Shown in pieces: positions 26,209 through 36,384 of a DNA stretch of 64,000 bases. This DNA is from Lachnospiraceae bacterium (GTDB taxonomy: Bacteria > Bacillota > Clostridia > Lachnospirales > Lachnospiraceae): assembly GCA_902363665.1 (NCBI GenBank), contig CABJAW010000021.1:5578-69577 (forward strand). The letters are read 5' to 3'. Every line of letters begins with the position of its first letter. The stretch's first letter is position 1. The position numbers and the translations under genes were made by a program. The notes beneath the pieces were generated by a model that worked only from the letters and a program-made list of their open reading frames with translations, did not search any database and was not told the DNA's origin.

Positions 26209-27358
26209 ACTCCTGGTTTTCCATATATTTCATGTACTTCACTACCATTAATGCAATCTTAAACGTAATCGCATCTTCAAACACCCGCAGATCAAGCCCT
26301 GTCGATTTCTGAAGTTTGTCGAGGCGGTATACCAGGGTATTGCGGTGGATATAAAGCTGCCGCGATGTCTCGGACACGTTCAGGCTGTTCTCGAAAAATT
26401 TGTTGATCGTCACAAGCGTTTCCTCGTCGAAATCATCCGGCGATTTGCCGTCAAAGATCTCACGGATGAACATCTTGCAAAGTGGAATCGGAAGCTGATA
26501 AATCAGACGGCCGATGCCAAGAGAGCTGTATGCGATTACCTGACGCTCTGCAAAAAAGATCTTGCCGACGTTGAGTGCCATCCGCGCTTCCTTGTAGGAC
26601 CTGGAAACTTCCTTGATCTCGCCGACTACGGTACCGTATGCGATGAGTGCATTTTTCTTCTTTTCCTCGCCGAGAGAATCCAGTATCATCTCTGCAATGT
26701 GATCCATCTCTGCGCTTCCGTCCTGCGGTGCCAGTTCCTTGACCACGATAATGCTCTTCTCATCCACGGCAGTGATAAAATCACCGGATTTGGAACCAAA
26801 CAGTCCTCTTACAGTCTCAAGGGAATTATTTTCCTTCTCATGACTGATCTCCAGTATAAATACCACACGACGTGCCTCCGTGTCAATATGCAGCTTCTTC
26901 GCGCGATTGTAAATGTCAACCAGAAGCAGGTTATCAAGAAGAAGATTCTTGATAAAGTTGTCCTTGTCGAAGCGCTCCTTATAGGCTACCAGAAGATTCT
27001 GGATCTGGAACGCCGCCATTCTTCCCACCATATGAACATCATCGCTGTTGCCGTTTGCCAGAAGTACATACTCCAGCTGATGCTCATCAAACACCTTGAA
27101 AAACTGACATCCCGACACTACCTGACTGTCTGCCGGAGACTCTGCAAAACTAAGCACCGAATCACGAAACCCTTCTGCCTCCGGAAATGTCGTCGCCAGC
27201 ATGATGCCTTCCGTATCGAGCACGCAAAGATCCACCCGGCTGATCGCCTTCAGTCCATCCAGTGTCGTCTGTAAAACCTGATTTGAAATCACAATCCCAT
27301 CCTCCTTCTCTGCGGCTCTGCTGGCTTCCCCCACAATTTTTTGCCAGTCAAAATGCAC
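26204..27358 (-). CDS. CdaR/PucR-type helix-turn-helix regulator
   Basis: A 384-residue protein. The N-terminal part resembles the diacid-recognition domain of CdaR (VVISNQVLQTTL-like start, LCVLDTEGIMLATT). A middle GGDEF-like degenerate domain follows, and the C-terminal PucR helix-turn-helix is clear: LVTINKFFENSLNVSETSRQ and LYIHRNTLVYRLDKLQKSTG. Such regulators respond to sugar acids or related metabolites. No target is evident; the ctpA gene downstream is separated by a palindrome. The GTG start has only a weak ribosome-binding site. Confidence 0.83.
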   Translation of the reverse strand: MHFDWQKIVGEASRAAEKEDGIVISNQVLQTTLDGLKAISRVDLCVLDTEGIMLATTFPEAEGFRDSVLSFAESPADSQVVSGCQFFKVFDEHQLEYVLLANGNSDDVHMVGRMAAFQIQNLLVAYKERFDKDNFIKNLLLDNLLLVDIYNRAKKLHIDTEARRVVFILEISHEKENNSLETVRGLFGSKSGDFITAVDEKSIIVVKELAPQDGSAEMDHIAEMILDSLGEEKKKNALIAYGTVVGEIKEVSRSYKEARMALNVGKIFFAERQVIAYSSLGIGRLIYQLPIPLCKMFIREIFDGKSPDDFDEETLVTINKFFENSLNVSETSRQLYIHRNTLVYRLDKLQKSTGLDLRVFEDAITFKIALMVVKYMKYMENQEY

Positions 27359-27702
27359 GATTATCCTGATTTCTTTCTTCGCGTTGTCGCGTAACTGGTA
27401 TTATTTTAATATATGTATCAAAAAAAATCAATCATAATTGTGAACTTTTACTAAGTATACCCTGATTAGTTTATTCCGCCGTTCACATTTTATTCATGAA
27501 TCTTTCAAAAAATCTTCAAGAAGCCCTCACGTTTTTTTCACTTCTTCTTTTTATACTGTTGTTACATTAAGAAATACAAAAGAGGAACAAAAAAGTTCTT
27601 CAAACACAATCCTATATCGCTTACAAGTTTTATTTCGATAAACTTTTTCATAATACGCCAGGTTTTACCTGGCATCCTCCCTTTCTTCTTTTTATTTTTA
27701 CA

Positions 27703-27735
27703 AAAAAAGCTTCGCATGGTGCGAGGCCTTTTTTG
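27703..27735 (-). terminator. Hairpin with flanking A and T runs
   Basis: AAAAAAAGCTTCGCA (27703 on) pairs imperfectly with TGCGAGGCCTTTTTT. Each strand reads into a T run, so it could act both ways. It lies in the 540-bp gap between glnN and the CdaR-like gene. The rest of that gap is AT-rich with only a doubtful 37-codon reading frame (27562-27675, minus). Confidence 0.65.
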
Positions 27736-27804
27736 TGTCTGCATAAAGCTGAATCGGATATTTCCTTTTGCAGAAATTCTGCCTGATTTGGTCAGAGCAC
27801 AACA

Positions 27805-27839
27805 AAAGAGGCGCTGAATTCTTCACCCAGCGCCTCTTT
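27805..27839 (-). terminator. Terminator of glnN
   Basis: AAAGAGGCGCTG (27805-27816) pairs perfectly with CAGCGCCTCTTT (27828-27839). On the minus strand the stem is followed by TTGTTG. It lies 60 bp past the glnN stop. Confidence 0.75.
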
Positions 27840-27901
27840 GTCTGCCGTTTTTTCCATCCACGTTCCCGCATGGAAATCCCTGCAAAAAGTTGTAAACTTT
27901 A

Positions 27902-30013
27902 TTATACCTCAAATAACAGATCGCCATAAGACGGCATCGGCCACATCTCTTTGTCCACGATCATCTCAAGTTTGTCAACCGGTGCACGCAGTTCGCTCAT
28001 TGCCACCGTAACAACATCATGGAAGAATCTTGCCTGCTCTTCGCCTTCTGCTTTACCTGCTGCTTCCTCTGTCACATCGATCAGCTTTGCAAGCGCTACC
28101 TTGGTATCAGAGAGCAGTGCGCTCGTCTCATTCAGCAGTTCCACCTGTACCGAAGCCTCTGCGCCAGCCTTTACGACTGCGTTGATTGTCTCTGCCAGAC
28201 TTCTGGTATACTTGATGACTGCCGGGATGATCTGCTTGCTCGCCATATCGATCATTGTGCGGGCTTCAATATTGAGCGCCTTGGAGTAGTTCTCATACTT
28301 GACTTCCACACGGGACTCCAGCTCTGCCTTTGTGAATACACCGTACTTATCGAACATGGCAACTGCCTTGTCGGTCACGAGTGCCGGGATCGCATCTACC
28401 ATGGACTTGATGTTCGGAAGTCCTCTGCGCTCTGCCTCTGCCACCCACTCATCAGAGTAGCCGTTTCCGTCGAAGACAATGCGCTGATGCTCATTTGCAT
28501 ACTGCTTGATCAGATCATGCACTGCCATATCGAAATCGTCAGCCTTCTCCAGGATATCGCATGCATCGGAGAATGCCTCTGCCACGATCGTGTTCAGCAC
28601 GATGTTCGGGGATCCGATGGAATCTCTGGATCCTACCATACGGAACTCAAACTTGTTGCCGGTAAATGCAAACGGTGACGTACGGTTGCGGTCGGTTGCA
28701 TCCTTTGTGAAGTCCGGAAGTGTCTTAACACCTGTCTCAAGCACGCCGCCCTTTAAGGAGTGTGTTGCCTCACCAACGCTGATCAGCTGCGCCATTACAT
28801 CCTGCAGCTGCTCGCCAAGGAATACGGAAATAATCGCCGGCGGTGCCTCGTTTGCTCCCAGTCTGTGGTCGTTGCCTGGATCTGCTGCGGACTCACGGAG
28901 CAGATCTGCATGCTCATCTACCGCTTTCAGGATACAGGTCAGTACCAGCAGGAACTGTACGTTCTCGTGCGGTGTCTTGCCCGGATCCAGCAGGTTGATG
29001 CCATCGTCCGTGGTCAGAGACCAGTTGTTGTGCTTACCGGAACCATTTACACCTGCGAACGGTTTCTCATGCAGCAGACATTTCATACCGTGCTGGCATG
29101 CTACTCTCTTTAAGGTCTGCATGACAATCTGGTTGTGGTCTACTGCCACGTTTGCCTCCGCATAGATCGGAGCCAGCTCGTGCTGTGCCGGAGCCACTTC
29201 GTTGTGCTGTGTCTTTGCGGATACGCCAAGCTTCCACAGCTCTACGTTTACATCCTTCATGAAAGATGCGATTCTCTGACGGATCGTTCCGAAATAATGA
29301 TCGTCCAGCTCCTGTCCTTTCGGCGGCATTGCACCAAACAAGGTACGACCGGTAAAGATCAGGTCTTTTCTCTTTAAAAATTTCTCAGCGTCTACCAGGA
29401 AGTACTCCTGCTCCGGTCCGACTGACGGTGTCACCTTTTTGGAGGTTGTGTTGCCAAACAGCTTCAGAAGGCGCAAAGACTCCTTGTTAATCGCCTCCAT
29501 GGAACGAAGAAGAGGTGTCTTCTGGTCAAGTGCTTCTCCTGTATAAGAACAGAAAGCAGTCGGGATACAAAGCGTAGCTCCTGCCGCATCGTGACGTACG
29601 AATGCCGGTGAGGTGCAGTCCCATGCTGTATAGCCTCTCGCCTCAAACGTTGCCCGCAGTCCGCCTGACGGGAAAGAGGATGCATCCGGCTCGCCCTTGA
29701 TCAGTTCTTTTCCGGAAAACTCCATCAGAATTGTTCCGTCTTCTCTCGGTGCGGTGATAAAGGAATCATGTTTCTCAGCGGTAACGCCGGTCAGCGGCTG
29801 GAACCAGTGCGTATAATGGGTTGCCCCTTTTTCGATCGCCCAGTCCTTCATTGCTGCTGCAATGACGTCTGCTGTTGCGAGGTCAAGCTCTTTACCCTCT
29901 TCGATGGTCTTTCTCAGAGCCCGGTATACTTTTTTCGGAAGGCGTTCCTGCATTACTTTGTCTGTAAATACATCTTCACCGAAGATGTCTGCTACATTGA
30001 AATATTCGCTCAT
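27902..30013 (-). CDS. glnN: Glutamine synthetase type III
   Basis: A 703-residue protein, the length of GSIII and far longer than GSI. Matching stretches: [68 protein letters not shown] and [16 protein letters not shown]. It makes glutamine from glutamate, ammonia and ATP in the cytoplasm and is the common form in anaerobic gut Firmicutes and Bacteroidetes. The ATG follows GAGGAGAGG. A terminator upstream at 30146-30182 separates it from the sugar transporter operon, so it has its own promoter in the gap. Confidence 0.95.
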   Translation of the reverse strand: MSEYFNVADIFGEDVFTDKVMQERLPKKVYRALRKTIEEGKELDLATADVIAAAMKDWAIEKGATHYTHWFQPLTGVTAEKHDSFITAPREDGTILMEFSGKELIKGEPDASSFPSGGLRATFEARGYTAWDCTSPAFVRHDAAGATLCIPTAFCSYTGEALDQKTPLLRSMEAINKESLRLLKLFGNTTSKKVTPSVGPEQEYFLVDAEKFLKRKDLIFTGRTLFGAMPPKGQELDDHYFGTIRQRIASFMKDVNVELWKLGVSAKTQHNEVAPAQHELAPIYAEANVAVDHNQIVMQTLKRVACQHGMKCLLHEKPFAGVNGSGKHNNWSLTTDDGINLLDPGKTPHENVQFLLVLTCILKAVDEHADLLRESAADPGNDHRLGANEAPPAIISVFLGEQLQDVMAQLISVGEATHSLKGGVLETGVKTLPDFTKDATDRNRTSPFAFTGNKFEFRMVGSRDSIGSPNIVLNTIVAEAFSDACDILEKADDFDMAVHDLIKQYANEHQRIVFDGNGYSDEWVAEAERRGLPNIKSMVDAIPALVTDKAVAMFDKYGVFTKAELESRVEVKYENYSKALNIEARTMIDMASKQIIPAVIKYTRSLAETINAVVKAGAEASVQVELLNETSALLSDTKVALAKLIDVTEEAAGKAEGEEQARFFHDVVTVAMSELRAPVDKLEMIVDKEMWPMPSYGDLLFEV

Positions 30014-30145
30014 GTCCTCTCCTCTTTCCTTAACTTATTTTTGCAGCCATTTTTCCGGATTAACCATCATCGGAGCCTCAGCCGCTTTTATCCCCTGCCA
30101 TATAAATCACACACATTCTTGTTTTTGAACTATATAGCAAAAGAG

Positions 30146-30182
30146 GGCATTCCATAACGCAATATTACGGAACACCCTTGTT
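30146..30182 (-). terminator. Terminator of the sugar transporter operon
   Basis: On the minus strand GGGTGTTCCGTAA pairs with TTATGGAATGCCC through G-U pairs, followed by TCTTTTGC. It lies upstream of glnN and downstream of the permease gene. Confidence 0.65.
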
Positions 30183-30235
30183 CTGACTATTAAAATACTC
30201 TCTTTTCATGGAAATTGCAAGTGTCTTTTTATTTT

Positions 30236-30270
30236 TCGGTATATTTTCCAAAATTCAGAAAATATACCGA
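30236..30270. terminator. Perfect 13-bp hairpin after the permease gene
   Basis: TCGGTATATTTTC (30236-30248) pairs exactly with 30258-30270. The plus strand continues into TTTTTTCT and the minus strand into AAAAATAAAAA. The arms are AT-rich. It lies 20 bp from the permease stop. Confidence 0.6.
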
Positions 30271-30289
30271 TTTTTTCTATTCACTTTGT

Positions 30290-31465
30290 TTACTCAGATT
30301 TTTTCTTGCTGACTACATCAAAGATAACAGCTGCCAGAAGCACAAGGCCCTTTACAACCTTCTGCATGTTCTGGTCTGTACCCATGATTGACATACCCTG
30401 GTTGATGATACCCATCAGGACTGCTCCGACGATAACGCCCGGAACCGTTCCGACTCCGCCGTATGCGGAAGCACCGCCGATGAAGCAGGAACCGATCGCA
30501 TCCATCTCATAGTTCTGTCCATAAGTCGGCTGTGCACTCGTCAGACGTGCGATCGTCAGCATACCTGCCAGTGCTGCGAGAAATCCCATGTTGGTATAAG
30601 CGATAAAGTATACCATATCCGTGTTGATACCGGAAAGCTTTGTTGCCTTTTCATTGCCGCCGACTGCGTAGAAGTAACGGCCTACCGTCGTCTTGCTCGT
30701 GATATAACCGTAAACCAGTACCACGATCAGTACCCATACCAGAGAGGTCGGAATACCTTTGTGCTGTGCCAGCTTTACGGTGACAAACAGGATCACTGCG
30801 CAGATCACGATCATTTTCGCATACATGGCGCCGACATTTCCTGTCTCGTAGCCCTTTTTCACACGGTTCATATGGCCGTGCACTGTAATAAATATGTAAG
30901 CGACACACGCAATCACACCGACTGCCATCGCCACGCGGTTCAGTCCGTCTCCTCCGCCGAGAAAATCCGGAACATAGCAGTTTGCACCACCGCCGAACAG
31001 TTTGATAAATGCCTCTGACTTGATCGGAAGCGTCTGACCGCCGAGCACGACGTTGGAAAGTCCACGGAATACCAGCATGCCCGACAGGGTAACGATAAAC
31101 GGCGGGATGCGCAGGAATGCGATCCAGAATGCCTGCCATGCGCCAATGACTGCGCCAAGCAGCAGCATCAGGACGATCGCAATTCCGACCGGAAGATGCA
31201 TTTTTTCCATCATGACACCGCCGACTGCTCCGACAAAGCAGACAACTGAGCCAACTGACAGATCAATGTTTCCTCCTGTCAGGATACACAGCAGCATACC
31301 GGTTGCCAGTACGAATACGTATGCATTCTGTGAAATGAGGTTTGTGATATTCTGTGGCAGAAGGATCTTGCCCTGTGTACCCCAGGTGAAAAACAACGTT
31401 ACGAGAAGCAATACGATAATCATCGTATATTTCTGAATTCCTACTTTTAATTTTGCCTTATCCAT
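30290..31465 (-). CDS. Multiple-sugar ABC transporter permease, GguB type
   Basis: A 391-residue protein with about ten membrane segments and the branched-chain/monosaccharide permease signature (LTGGNIDLSVGSVVCFVGAV, and IGSCFIGGASAYGGVGTVPGV). It resembles the GguB/MmsB permeases that work with GguA and ChvE on xylose, galactose, glucose or arabinose. The ATG at 31465 follows AAGGAGA; a start 48 bp upstream has no site. It is the last gene of the binding protein, ATPase, permease operon. Confidence 0.88.
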   Translation of the reverse strand: MDKAKLKVGIQKYTMIIVLLLVTLFFTWGTQGKILLPQNITNLISQNAYVFVLATGMLLCILTGGNIDLSVGSVVCFVGAVGGVMMEKMHLPVGIAIVLMLLLGAVIGAWQAFWIAFLRIPPFIVTLSGMLVFRGLSNVVLGGQTLPIKSEAFIKLFGGGANCYVPDFLGGGDGLNRVAMAVGVIACVAYIFITVHGHMNRVKKGYETGNVGAMYAKMIVICAVILFVTVKLAQHKGIPTSLVWVLIVVLVYGYITSKTTVGRYFYAVGGNEKATKLSGINTDMVYFIAYTNMGFLAALAGMLTIARLTSAQPTYGQNYEMDAIGSCFIGGASAYGGVGTVPGVIVGAVLMGIINQGMSIMGTDQNMQKVVKGLVLLAAVIFDVVSKKKSE

Positions 31466-31529
31466 TTTGCTCTCCTTTTCCGAGTAAAGCGGGTGTTTCA
31501 GCTCCGCTCCCACTTCTTATTTACGAACA

Positions 31530-31562
31530 GGCGGATATTTCAGGTCCGCTTTGCTGCCTGGT
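31530..31562 (+). repeat. Dispersed GATATTCGC repeat, short copy between transporter genes
   Basis: GGCGGATATTTCAGGTCCGC, then TTTGCTGCCTGG. It occupies the gap between the ATPase stop and the permease start, inside the operon. Confidence 0.65.
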
Positions 31563-33100
31563 TATTTTCGGTCGGATGACCGCAGGATGCAGGACATAAT
31601 TTTCTCCTGTGATGCCTCCTGCGCATTTAATTCTCCGGCAATTCGCCCCTCGTTCATGACGTAGATACGATCCGACATTCCAAGTACTTCCGGAAGCTCG
31701 GAGGAGATCATGATGACGGATTTGCCCGCTGCCACCAGATCATTAATGATACAGTAAATCTCATACTTTGCGCCGACATCGATACCTCTTGTCGGCTCGT
31801 CCAGGATCAGCACATCCGGATCCGCAAACATCCACTTGGCAAGAAGCACCTTCTGCTGATTGCCGCCGCTTAAGTTTCCGACATTCTGCTCTACCGTCGG
31901 GCACTTTGTTTTCAGTTTTTCCTTGTACTCGACCGCTACTGCATATTCCTTATCTTTATCAATGATCCCCTTCTCGCTGACTGCCTCCAGATTTGCAAGC
32001 GTTGTATTCGTCTTGATCGGATTGCTCAGGATCAGTCCGTCACCCTTGCGGTCCTCGGTTACGTATGCGATCTTATGATGGATCGCATCCCTGGCATTTT
32101 TCAGATGGACTTCCTTTCCATTCAGAAACAGCTGGCCGCTGATATTCGTTCCGTAGCTCTTTCCGAAAATACTCTTAGCCAGCTCAGTACGGCCGGCCCC
32201 CATCAGTCCGGAAATACCAACTACTTCTCCTTTGCGGACTTTGATGGAAACATTATCCACCACCTTGCGCTCGGTGTAGATCGGATGGTGTACCGTCCAG
32301 TTTTTCACTTCCATATTTACTTCACCGATCTTCACACCCGGACGTTTCGGGAAGCGGTCTGCAATCTCACGGCCTACCATACCCCGGATGATCCGGTCCT
32401 CTGAAAAATCGTCCACGCCCTTTGTCAGCGTCTCAATCGTCGAGCCGTCACGGATGACTGTGATCTTGTCCGCCACGTAGGAAACCTCGTTTAATTTGTG
32501 TGAAATAATGATACAGGTCATGCCCTCCTTTTTGAACTTCAGCAGCAGATCCAGAAGTGCCTGGGAATCCTGCTCATTCAAAGAAGAGGTCGGCTCGTCC
32601 AGGATCAGAAGCTTTGCATTCTTTGCAAGTGCCTTGGCGATCTCTACAAGCTGCTGTTTGCCGACTCCGATGTCCTTGATCAGCGTTCTCGAGGACTCGG
32701 TCAGACCTACCTGTCTGATATATTTATCTGCCATTCCATAGGTCTCATCCCAGTTGATGGCAGCCTTTTTTCCGCGTTCATTTCCAAGGAACAGGTTTTC
32801 GCCGATCGTCATATACGGAATCAGCGCCAGCTCCTGATGGATGATTACGATGCCTTTTTCTTCGCTTTGCTTAATATCATGAAACTTACATACTTCTCCA
32901 TTGTAAATGATATCACCCGTGTAACTGCCAAATGGATACACGCCGGAGAGTACGTTCATCAGAGTCGATTTTCCGGCTCCGTTCTCGCCGACCAGAGCGT
33001 GAATCTCGCCCTCTTCCACTTTCAGGTTTACGTTGTCAAGTGCTTTTACGCCGGGGAATGTTTTGGTGATATTTTTCATTTCCAACAGTATCTTTGCCAA
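31562..33100 (-). CDS. Multiple-sugar ABC transporter ATPase, GguA type (two ATPase domains)
   Basis: A 512-residue tandem ATPase. The first domain has [12 protein letters not shown] (Walker A), [14 protein letters not shown] in place of a standard signature, and [11 protein letters not shown]. The second has a degenerate Walker A ([14 protein letters not shown]), the signature [14 protein letters not shown] and [14 protein letters not shown]. This is the RbsA/GguA layout. The TTG at 33100 is chosen because it follows GGAGGG at 7 bp and gives the family's usual start ([16 protein letters not shown]). It energises sugar uptake with the neighbouring permease and binding protein. Confidence 0.9.
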   Translation of the reverse strand: MAKILLEMKNITKTFPGVKALDNVNLKVEEGEIHALVGENGAGKSTLMNVLSGVYPFGSYTGDIIYNGEVCKFHDIKQSEEKGIVIIHQELALIPYMTIGENLFLGNERGKKAAINWDETYGMADKYIRQVGLTESSRTLIKDIGVGKQQLVEIAKALAKNAKLLILDEPTSSLNEQDSQALLDLLLKFKKEGMTCIIISHKLNEVSYVADKITVIRDGSTIETLTKGVDDFSEDRIIRGMVGREIADRFPKRPGVKIGEVNMEVKNWTVHHPIYTERKVVDNVSIKVRKGEVVGISGLMGAGRTELAKSIFGKSYGTNISGQLFLNGKEVHLKNARDAIHHKIAYVTEDRKGDGLILSNPIKTNTTLANLEAVSEKGIIDKDKEYAVAVEYKEKLKTKCPTVEQNVGNLSGGNQQKVLLAKWMFADPDVLILDEPTRGIDVGAKYEIYCIINDLVAAGKSVIMISSELPEVLGMSDRIYVMNEGRIAGELNAQEASQEKIMSCILRSSDRK

Positions 33101-33239
33101 AATTGCTCCCTCCCTCACTTATTTCCGATACTTTTCTGCCCGTTGTTTCTGACTTTGCAGATCTTTTTGCTTTCCATTTGCCCTCTGTTTTTCTGCAAAT
33201 GCAGCTGTAACACGGGCTTCTTTCTCCATCTTCATAAGA

Positions 33240-33264
33240 ACAGGCGGGCGAAATGCCCGCCTGT
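33240..33264. promoter_or_regulatory. Intercistronic hairpin after the sugar-binding protein gene
   Basis: ACAGGCGGGC pairs perfectly with GCCCGCCTGT around a 5-base loop, with no T run. Such hairpins between a binding-protein gene and its transporter genes stabilise the upstream mRNA and explain higher binding-protein output (known for such operons; inferred here). Confidence 0.6.
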
Positions 33265-33296
33265 ATAATGCGGAGTCTGCTTCCGCTTTTGCGTCC

Positions 33297-34361
33297 TTAC
33301 TGAATCTGATCCTCTGTGTAGTATCCGGAATCGATCAGGATCTCTTTGTAGTTGTCAGCGGTAACTGCAACCGGCTCGCAGAGGTAAGACGGGATGATGC
33401 CTGTGCCGTTGTCGTAAGTCTTGGTATCATTAACCGGAGCTTCGCCGCCTGTCATGATCGCGTCAACCATCTCTACAACTTTCGTTGCCAGTGTACGGGT
33501 ATCCTTAAATACGGACATTGCCTGCTTTCCGTTTACGATGTTCGGAACGTTTGCGATGTCGCAGTCCTGACCGGTGATAACCGGATAAACGTCGTTCGTG
33601 TAGTTTGCTGCCAGAGCGTTTGTTACTCCAAGAGCGGTGGAGTCATTAGAAGCAAGTACTGCATGAAGCGGAGTGCCGTCAGCGTAGTTGGAAGAAAGAA
33701 TATTCTCAAATCTTGCCTGTGCTGCGTCTGTTGCCCAGTTTGCAGTTGCAACCTCGTCCTTTGTCATCTGTCCGGACGGAACAACCAGCTTGCCTGCATC
33801 AATGTACGGCTGAAGCACATCCATAGCGCCGCCGAAGAAGAAGTTTACATTGTTGTCGCCCGGATCACCGGTAACCATCTCAATATTGAACGGTCCGTCC
33901 TGATTGTCAAGATCCAGAGCGTCTACGATGAACTGACCCTGTGTCTTTCCTACCAGATAGTTATCGAATGTTGCGTAATAAGAAATCGCATCGGTATTCA
34001 TGATCAGACGGTCATAGGAGATAACCGGGATGCCGGCTTCCTTTGCCTGTGCCAGAACGGTTCCAAGAGAATCGCCATCGATAGATGCTACTACAAGGAG
34101 CTGGTCGCCGTTTGCGATCATGTTCTCAATCTGTGATGCCTGCTGCGCGGAGTCATTGCCTGCGAACTGAAGGTCTACCTCATATCCCTTCGCCTCAAGC
34201 TCAGCCTTCATGTTCTCGCCGTCCTGATTCCATCTCTGCAGATCCTGTGTCGGCATTGCAACACCAATCAGCCCTTTGGACTCCTCAGCTCCTGCTACTG
34301 TGCCAAGTGCAGCTGCGCTAAGTGCTGTTGCGACTGCGAGTACCGTGATTTTCTTTTTCAT
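33297..34361 (-). CDS. ChvE-like periplasmic-type sugar-binding protein
   Basis: A 354-residue protein of the family 1/4 pentose-hexose binders: GVAMPTQDLQRWNQDGENMK, DSAQQASQIENMIANGD, VISYDRLIMNTDA, YATFDNYLVGKTQGQ and GQDCDIANVPNIVNGKQ. It is the substrate receptor of the GguA/GguB-type transporter downstream. The signal peptide (MKKKITVLAVATALSAAALG, then TVAGAEES) has no lipobox cysteine, which is unusual for a Gram-positive binding protein. The ATG follows AAAGGAGG. The 300-bp gap upstream should hold the operon promoter; I could not fix it. Confidence 0.88.
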   Translation of the reverse strand: MKKKITVLAVATALSAAALGTVAGAEESKGLIGVAMPTQDLQRWNQDGENMKAELEAKGYEVDLQFAGNDSAQQASQIENMIANGDQLLVVASIDGDSLGTVLAQAKEAGIPVISYDRLIMNTDAISYYATFDNYLVGKTQGQFIVDALDLDNQDGPFNIEMVTGDPGDNNVNFFFGGAMDVLQPYIDAGKLVVPSGQMTKDEVATANWATDAAQARFENILSSNYADGTPLHAVLASNDSTALGVTNALAANYTNDVYPVITGQDCDIANVPNIVNGKQAMSVFKDTRTLATKVVEMVDAIMTGGEAPVNDTKTYDNGTGIIPSYLCEPVAVTADNYKEILIDSGYYTEDQIQ

Positions 34362-34547
34362 AGTTTGTTTCCTCCTTTTGCTTTACGTTCATTTTAAGAT
34401 GACTAAAGCATACCACAGGGTCGGCAGGAGATGTTTGCAAAGTGCTGTATTTTTTTGATAAGGTCTTCTTTTTTTTATTCAAAACAGGAAATAATTGTGA
34501 CAAAAATTTGCGGTTGACAGGAATAATGTCGAAAAGAGGGGCGTGGG

Positions 34548-34592
34548 TGCAAAAAATCCGCTGCTTTCCTTTTCCATGGAAAGCGGCGGATT
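34548..34592 (-). terminator. Terminator of the Ig-like protein gene
   Basis: AATCCGCTGCTTTCC (34555-34569) pairs with GGAAAGCGGCGGATT (34578-34592) with one mismatch. On the minus strand it runs into TTTTTTGC. It lies 75 bp past the stop of the gene. Confidence 0.8.
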
Positions 34593-34668
34593 GCTTCATT
34601 TTATCTGTTTTATTTTTCTCGTATGAGACTGCAGCCTTTTTCTCTTTTCTTTGTTCTGCAACACTGCG

Positions 34669-35940
34669 TTATCTTGCTTTTACCGTCAGTGTGACGTATT
34701 TCGTCAGTCCATTTCCCACTACCTTAATTCTGCATGTACCGACATTTCTCGCATAGATTCTTCCTGTTTTGGATACTGTTGCGATCCTGCTGTTCGTCGT
34801 GTAGAATTTTACTGCTTTCAGCGTCACAGCCGGCGCACCGGTTACTTTTAAGGTTCTGTATTTGCCCTTCACCAGGGTCAGTTTTGCAGGCGTAACGTTC
34901 AGTGTCTTATTGCGGACTGTGATCTGGCAGGAGGCAGTCAGCTTCGTGCCGTCTGTCGTGCGGGCGGTAATTGTCGCTTTACCTGCACCTTTGGCGGTCA
35001 CAAGACCGGCAGAACTTACGGTTGCGACATACGGGTTATTAGTCGTCCATTTTACAGTGCGGTTCGTCGCATTGGACGGGGAAACGTAGGATCTCAGCTG
35101 CAGCTTATTACCCTTGTAAATAGTTGCTGCAGTGCGGCTGACCACGATCTCGGATGACAGAACCTTTACCGGCTTCAAAATAAGATCATAGTATCCCGTC
35201 CTGCCACTGCTGCTGTATGTATGAATATAGTATTTTCCCTTTGTCAGATCCAGGTCCCGACTCCAGGTTTTTGGGGCTTCCTCACTTCCATAAATCCAGG
35301 AGTCAGTGCTTATAATCTCAAAATCAGAATTTCGGACTTCTACTCCAAGACCGTCCAGATAGCTTGTCATCTGGAGGGTAAGCTGCCTTTCTTCCGGAAT
35401 CGTAAAAACATACCAGTCATCTGCATCCTGTGCAGAACGAAGGCCGCGCATTTTCTTATTGAACGTCATTTTAGTTGCCTGTGCATACGTATTATTCGGC
35501 TCCGTCTCAGTATTGCCTGCCGCTTTATAATCTGCTTTCAGCCAGAAATTACCGTAACTGTGATTTGCCTTCACCTTGATCAGATACGTGCCAGCTTCGA
35601 TCCACTGACCGCCCGACCAGGTTGCAGGCTCTGATTCATTTCCACCTATCCAGAAGCGTTCCCGAATAGTCGTCTGCATATCCTCCGTCATCAGCCATAC
35701 GCCGCCATAAAAAAATGTGTTGAAGTACACGGTTACATATCCCGGCTTCGGAACCGTGATCGTGTAGTACCTCGTATCATAATCTTTCGTGATAGTGCCA
35801 TTTCTCATCCACTCACCAAACTTCAGCGTAGACCAGCTCGCCGCTGCGGATGCTGTAAGCGGCCGTCCTGCCATTCCAAGGCAGATGCAGCACACCAGCA
35901 TGGCCAGAATGGATACCATGTTTCGTTTTAAATGTTTCAT
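34669..35940 (-). CDS. Secreted protein with bacterial Ig-like (BIG2) domains
   Basis: A 423-residue protein. A signal peptide with a cleavable end (LTASAAASW near residue 34) is followed by two beta-rich prepeptidase-like segments (about 40-125 and 130-245; ETEPNNTYAQATKM is a typical PPC start). Then come a BIG2 domain (about 255-335: VSRTAATIYKGNKLQLRSYV, KWTTNNPYVATVSSAGLVTA, KGAGKATITART) and a second Ig-like domain (340-423). No sortase motif or lipobox is seen. Such proteins are shed or wall-associated; the ligand is unknown. It is monocistronic. Confidence 0.82.
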   Translation of the reverse strand: MKHLKRNMVSILAMLVCCICLGMAGRPLTASAAASWSTLKFGEWMRNGTITKDYDTRYYTITVPKPGYVTVYFNTFFYGGVWLMTEDMQTTIRERFWIGGNESEPATWSGGQWIEAGTYLIKVKANHSYGNFWLKADYKAAGNTETEPNNTYAQATKMTFNKKMRGLRSAQDADDWYVFTIPEERQLTLQMTSYLDGLGVEVRNSDFEIISTDSWIYGSEEAPKTWSRDLDLTKGKYYIHTYSSSGRTGYYDLILKPVKVLSSEIVVSRTAATIYKGNKLQLRSYVSPSNATNRTVKWTTNNPYVATVSSAGLVTAKGAGKATITARTTDGTKLTASCQITVRNKTLNVTPAKLTLVKGKYRTLKVTGAPAVTLKAVKFYTTNSRIATVSKTGRIYARNVGTCRIKVVGNGLTKYVTLTVKAR

Positions 35941-36046
35941 ACTCTCTTCCTCCCTTTTCCGGATTTTTAATGCTCAGAGTTTAAACAGACAGCAAAAACT
36001 GATTTCGTATATCCGTCTCACTGTACTGCATAGAACAGCAATCAAA

Positions 36047-36198
36047 AGCGGATATTCGCAATCCGCTTCGCTACTTGCTCATAACCGTTATCGTAAGTAA
36101 GCTTGCCTTACTTATGATACAAGCAAGTCCCCACCCACTGCTTATTGCTCCGTGCAATTGAAGCAGGAGCCTTGCTTGCCTCGGTAAAATAATCGCTG
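36047..36198 (+). repeat. Dispersed GATATTCGC repeat, long copy
   Basis: AGCGGATATTCGCAATCCGC, TTCGCTACTTGCTCATAACC, a palindrome of AAGTAAGCTTGCCTTACTT, and a 3' part CCACTGCTTATTGCTCCGTG shared with the copy at 22041. This is the fullest copy and lies in the 440-bp gap between the Ig-like protein gene and the cupin gene; the rest of the gap has no visible gene. Confidence 0.8.
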
Positions 36199-36316
36199 TT
36201 TTTACTCCAGCCAATTGTTGTTTCTATCGTAACAGAGTTACCCGGGAATGTAAAGAAACATTTTAACTATATTGGGAATTCGTATTTCATTTTTCCGTTT
36301 TTAAACATTGTATAAC

Positions 36317-36367
36317 AAAAAAGCCGCTTCACACAGACAGTCTTTTGTCTGTGTAAAACGACTTTTC
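36317..36367 (-). terminator. Terminator of the small cupin gene
   Basis: ACACAGACAG pairs with TGTCTGTGT, flanked by AAAAAGCCG and CGACTTTTC, which extend the stem. On the minus strand it leads into a TTTTTTGTT run. It lies about 20 bp past the gene. Confidence 0.7.
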
Positions 36368-36384
36368 TCTCTTATTTGATTCTC

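Noticed and set aside
27562..27744. Small hydrophobic reading frame on the minus strand (possible 37- or 60-residue peptide)
   Set aside because: It crosses a terminator hairpin, has a badly spaced ribosome-binding site and no family likeness; the shorter form remains only a remote possibility.
30013..30146. Glutamine or other riboswitch upstream of glnN
   Set aside because: No known riboswitch core could be matched; only terminator hairpins of the upstream operon were seen.
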